Assembly (NCBI RefSeq): GCF_030848805.1
Contig: NC_092365.1
Span: 2,604,001 to 2,668,000, forward strand
Source of the DNA: Temnothorax longispinosus
Taxonomy: Eukaryota; Arthropoda; Insecta; Hymenoptera; Formicidae
DNA: 64,000 bases
Reading direction: 5' to 3'
Positions 60,080 through 64,000 of the stretch are shown here, piece after piece (the first letter of the stretch is position 1; the number at the start of each line of letters is the position of its first letter). The translations under genes and the position numbers were made by a program. Below the pieces are notes generated by a model. That model saw only the letters and a list, made by a program, of their open reading frames with translations, was not told the DNA's origin and ran no database searches.

Positions 60080-60931
60080 CTTTTTTTATTATATTTGAAA
60101 GCATAATCCAGAGCACGGTTAGCGAAGTCACGCTCGAAGGTGATATAGTTAGCGACACACGAGCGGGTTTTCCCGGGTGCTGTCACGCTTATCACATATT
60201 ACGAATACGATAGAAGCTGAACTTTCGGCACACGCGGCCGTCCGCTGGACGCGTGCAGAGAGGCGCCTAGGAAGTTTTCAATAAACCGGACAATCTACTG
60301 TGCTCCACGGCCCCGACAGCTTGGCAGCGTCCCGCATCGTCGCATAATATATGGAGCGCAGCCTCTTTATCGTGACTACGCGAGTCACGTACACAGCAAC
60401 GTCTCGTCTTGCAGTTATATTTTCGCGGTATCTCTCTGCCTTCTCGCGTTATGCGTCCAGCAGTTTTCAGATTGTACCCGCGCGATACTCTTACACAAGT
60501 GTAAAACGCGCGAGAGCGCGGAGAAACCAGGACAATAATGTAGAGAGAGAGCTTGTTTAGATAATGTTTCGGAGATAATTGAAGCTGAATTTTCACGCGT
60601 GACCCAAGGAAACTGCGAGACCTCGACATATTTTTTAAGGAGAAGCGTCAAGCGATGAAAAATAATTTCGCTTCAATTTAATATCCGATCTCAATCTGCT
60701 TTTTAGATTGTTGCGATTTATTGGACAATTATTATCTGATGAAGGAGAAGAGGCCTCGTTAAGGGCGCCACTGTGGTCGCTAAGCAATCCTTGTAAACGT
60801 CTTTAAATCATTTCTGATCGTTACATCCTTTCGAATTTATGCGAGATGACCTTTACGGATGAATATTCATGTTTAAAAAAGTAGTTAATGCTCGATAACC
60901 TTTCGGTAAAATTACGAGGAATTAATCCGGC

Positions 60932-60933
<2 letters not shown>

Positions 60934-60972
<39 letters not shown>
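60934..60972. repeat. (CT)n microsatellite
   Basis: About 38 bases of CT with one interruption near the end. Confidence 0.9.
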
Positions 60973-63636
60973 CTCTATCTCATACCTGAGCGCGGTAGGC
61001 TTGTTAACGAGCGGATTGATCGATTGTTTTGCAGGGGGGAAGGGTAATTGTCGGTTGTGTTTAACAAGCGAATGTGCACACAAGGCGCACGTAAAGCAGA
61101 CGCAAAACATACATTCTAATCTCATTGTTTCGCAATCACGGCGGTCGCCGATCTCGAGCGACCGCGCGCGTTCGCCGCACGCACGCACGCACAACGCGTT
61201 GAACTTTATTTATCCCGATTATCACGTCCGCGCGCCTCCTGCTCTCTCAGGTCCCCGAATTAGTCCCTAATTAATCCACGCCAGAGGAAATTGATCGCGA
61301 CAAATTCCCGTCTGTGGGCGATAGATAAATATTCATGAGAGCCGGCGCGCGAGCGCGCGATCCACGACTTTCCGTTCGAGGGACTCGTTCTAAATTAAAA
61401 AGCTTATTTTTCTTGATCTAATGGGATTCCCTCGCGTAATGGGAAACGAGAGGCCGCGCGAAGGAAGTTTCGCCTCTCATGTTTCTCTCGACGCGTAATA
61501 TCACGAGGTCGAGTCAAACCCGAGTACCTCGCGGTTGCGTTCTTTTGCGATCCCCGGCCGCCATCGGGAATCTCTCTCTGAAAGGCCGTTATTGTTTAAT
61601 TAACGACCATACGCGCCTCTTTAACGAGGTGGAATTATTCCGGTGTATCGCCCGCCGAGCCGCAGCTTATTAACGAATCGACCGATCTCGCGCGCGGGGG
61701 CCCCGCCTCGAGGATAATTGTCGGCTTTCTGCATCGCGCGACGTTTGAGGCTCTCGCGAGAGATCGCGAAGGGAGAAGGGCGGCGAATTGTGTGGCGTCT
61801 CCCTTCACCGATCTGGGACGCGGACGCGATGTAATAAAAGGCCGACAGGTCGGCACAGTCATATAGTTTGCTCAACCTGAAACGGGGTTACATCGATCTT
61901 CCGATGCGTGGGGGCGTGTAACCGTGAAATCGCGGACACATTCGATCATACGTGTATACGTGTGTGAATATACGTTCACGTATAGAAGGAAAGTGTGTTA
62001 TAGATATAAGGGGAAAATACGTTTCCACGTAAATGGAAGAGGCGCGACTCATTTCATTAATTTCCGCGTTAAACTTATTATATTATATGTGAACATGTAA
62101 TGGAAGTTAGAATATATGGTTTTACCTGGAACTATTAACGCGCTCGCGACGAGATGATCTCTCCGTTTTGCAATAATAAAATTAGATCGCTATTCAAATT
62201 AACTCTTACTTCTACGATTTTACAGATATCAGGAGAAATTCACAGAAATTTTATTAAAAAATTACTAAAGAAAGCTAATTAAATTCTGGGAAGAAGCTAA
62301 TCGAGAAACGGATCAATTTATAAAGCCTGCAAAAAGTAGGTAGGATATAGCGAATAAATCAAACGAGGTAGGAACAACGGCACGGAATTGAAAGATCCGA
62401 TTTCATTTTCTTGGCGTCACTAAATTTTTTGACAACTCCTATGCGGAAATCAGTTTCTCGGTTACGAAAAAACGTTGCAATAGCATCCCGATAATAATTT
62501 TTTACGGCGGCTTCTCACATGAAGACTTCGAGGCCGGCCGAGATCGTGTTCGTTACTTCGTCGGGAAGGGGCTTCTTTATTTTTAGTGATCCACCGACAT
62601 TCGCCATGCCTCTTGTCACCATGAAATTCCGATACTCGCATCTCTCGCCCAGCAGTCCCGCCGACTTCCGGTTGCGCTTCCGCGTGGCTTCCCTCTACGG
62701 CGTTGCTCTTCCTTCCGCTGGGACCGATTACCACGCGATTTCCTCGTCGGGATTCCTTGGTCCCGTTTAGTCCCCGAGCGATCTCCGCCGTTTTGAGAAC
62801 GCATTCTCACAGAAACAACATTTTCACCGCAATGTTGTTAGAATTAATATGAAATAAGTAACTAAACTTTATTAATAATAGATAAAGATAATTACATTAA
62901 CGTGCTATAATTAGCAATTTTTAATTAACGCATGATTATATTAATATATTAATGCATATTTGTTAGTAATATGACATTAATAAATATATTAATAGATTAT
63001 TCAGATAAATATTGGCAGTATCATTTCGAAAATGCTTGGTTTTCGTCGGAGCATTATACACTCTGCGTTATGAAAGACCGTACCAACAAATTCGTTTTAT
63101 TATTTTATCGACTGCGTTGAACCTCGACTGATGTAATATTGTGCTGAAGAAGACTCAAAAAAAGGTCGAAATATCAATTTTATGTATTGACTGAGAATAT
63201 AAATTACTACGCACTAATTACCGCGTCTTGCCTCTTTTTATTTATCTGATTTATTCAGGAGAACCTTATTATACATTTTAATTTAATAGATTAAGATTTA
63301 TTAATAATTAAATTATTATTAATAACTTACTTAATTTTGAAAGAAACTTTACAAATACAATATCCGTGATCATCAATTGAATAATCTTTAATTCTACATA
63401 TTTAATCTTTAACGTATATATAAAACATTCATAGATGCTGCCGGATAGATTTCTACTCATGAAAAATGTTATACTAATGATTATATTGTTATTAATATAT
63501 TAAGAGCTTCGTCATATCTAATAATCATAATGTTAGAACTATGACATAATGTTAGCTCTAGACTTTCATATCTCTTTCGCTAGAGCCCACCTCCGCGTTC
63601 GGGGTTGATCGAACGGCGAAAGAGAGATAGGAATCC

Positions 63637-64000
63637 ATGACGAAGCGTAGGTGGCAGCCGATGGATCGTTCCCGGGGCACTCCTATGGACGCAGGTGACT
63701 TACCTGGAAGTCCAATTAGAGGCGATTCCGTGATGGGGAATGAGCCGAGCGGCGTTCCGAGTGCGCATAAACGCGGACGCGCGCGATCGCGATCGCGAGA
63801 ACGAGAGAGGAGCCCACCCACCCACCTACCTACCTACCTATCTCCCCCCGCTGGGCAAACGCCGGAGCTGCGTGTCGGCGAAATTGGCTTAGTCAGCGGC
63901 CACATTACGGGGCATTACGGGACATTAACGGGACGTTATTGTACGACAGCATCAGAGCTCACTTCGCCATCCGCGATGTTACATATCGAGGGCCCCGTGT
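63637..64000 (+). CDS. Open frame running off the right edge, hypothetical
   Basis: The ATG at 63637 opens 121 codons with no stop before the window ends. The peptide starts MTKRRWQPMDRSRGTP and includes a basic RARSRSRERERS stretch and a threonine/proline/tyrosine run encoded by a CCTA-type repeat (63811-63842). I recognise no domain. The stretch is GC-rich, which lowers the chance of stops, so the frame could be fortuitous. A donor-like site (gacgcag/gtgact, GT at 63694) would end a short first exon. Confidence 0.25.
   Translation, partial: MTKRRWQPMDRSRGTPMDAGDLPGSPIRGDSVMGNEPSGVPSAHKRGRARSRSRERERSPPTHLPTYLSPPAGQTPELRVGEIGLVSGHITGHYGTLTGRYCTTASELTSPSAMLHIEGPV

Larger units (their letters stand above)
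59185..63636. other. No recognised gene; AT-rich sequence with CpG-rich blocks
   Basis: About 4.5 kb. CpG-rich blocks lie near 59290-59560, 60150-60500, 61130-61870 and 62500-62800, separated by AT-rich stretches. Simple repeats are listed separately. No ORF shows a family resemblance or paired splice sites that I trust. It could be upstream or intron sequence of a gene whose exons lie beyond the right edge. Confidence 0.4.

Overview
The window reads as insect nuclear DNA, most likely from a hymenopteran and probably an ant. The basis is spliced genes with GT-AG introns, orthologues of animal genes (two of them best known from Drosophila: lines and suppressor of white-apricot), and a mosaic of AT-rich introns and spacers with CpG-rich blocks of a few hundred bases. 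The species is inference; no rRNA or mitochondrial marker is present. No tRNA, rRNA or CRISPR array was seen.

Layout, left to right. (1) About 2241-31255, + strand: a long gene related to vertebrate CRACD/KIAA1522 (DUF4592, capping-protein-inhibiting regulator of actin dynamics). It has small, mostly phase-0 exons, a strong candidate alternative first exon at 7977, a group of GC-rich exons at 25264-26745 that look like a second alternative start with diverged exon copies, and two large 3' exons (29137-30540 and 30821-31255). (2) 34216-35890, - strand: glucosidase II beta subunit, two exons, ending in HDEL. It converges on gene 1. (3) 38110-39138, + strand: RING finger protein 11, two exons, divergent from gene 2. 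(4) 42094-43842, - strand: Lines/LINS1, with an intronless coding region, converging on RNF11. (5) 47068-52801, + strand: suppressor of white-apricot (SFSWAP), eight coding exons, two SURP domains and an RS tail. (6) 54745-58902, + strand: myo-inositol oxygenase, six coding exons, all six di-iron ligands present. (7) 58903-64000: no recognised gene; an open frame runs off the right edge from 63637.

The genes do not form one pathway. They cover actin regulation, ER glycoprotein quality control, ubiquitin signalling, segment-polarity signalling, alternative splicing and inositol catabolism. Introns and spacers carry decayed short transposon-like elements with terminal inverted repeats (27000-27256 with a partner at 27859-27959; 18776-19010; 46012-46150), diverged direct duplications, a reverse-transcriptase remnant inside a MIOX intron, and a palindromic (TA)n block. 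The least explained material is the group of exons at 25.2-26.7 kb, the repeated serine-rich motif in the main CRACD-like exon, and a small cysteine-rich ORF at 19231-19524 inside the large intron.
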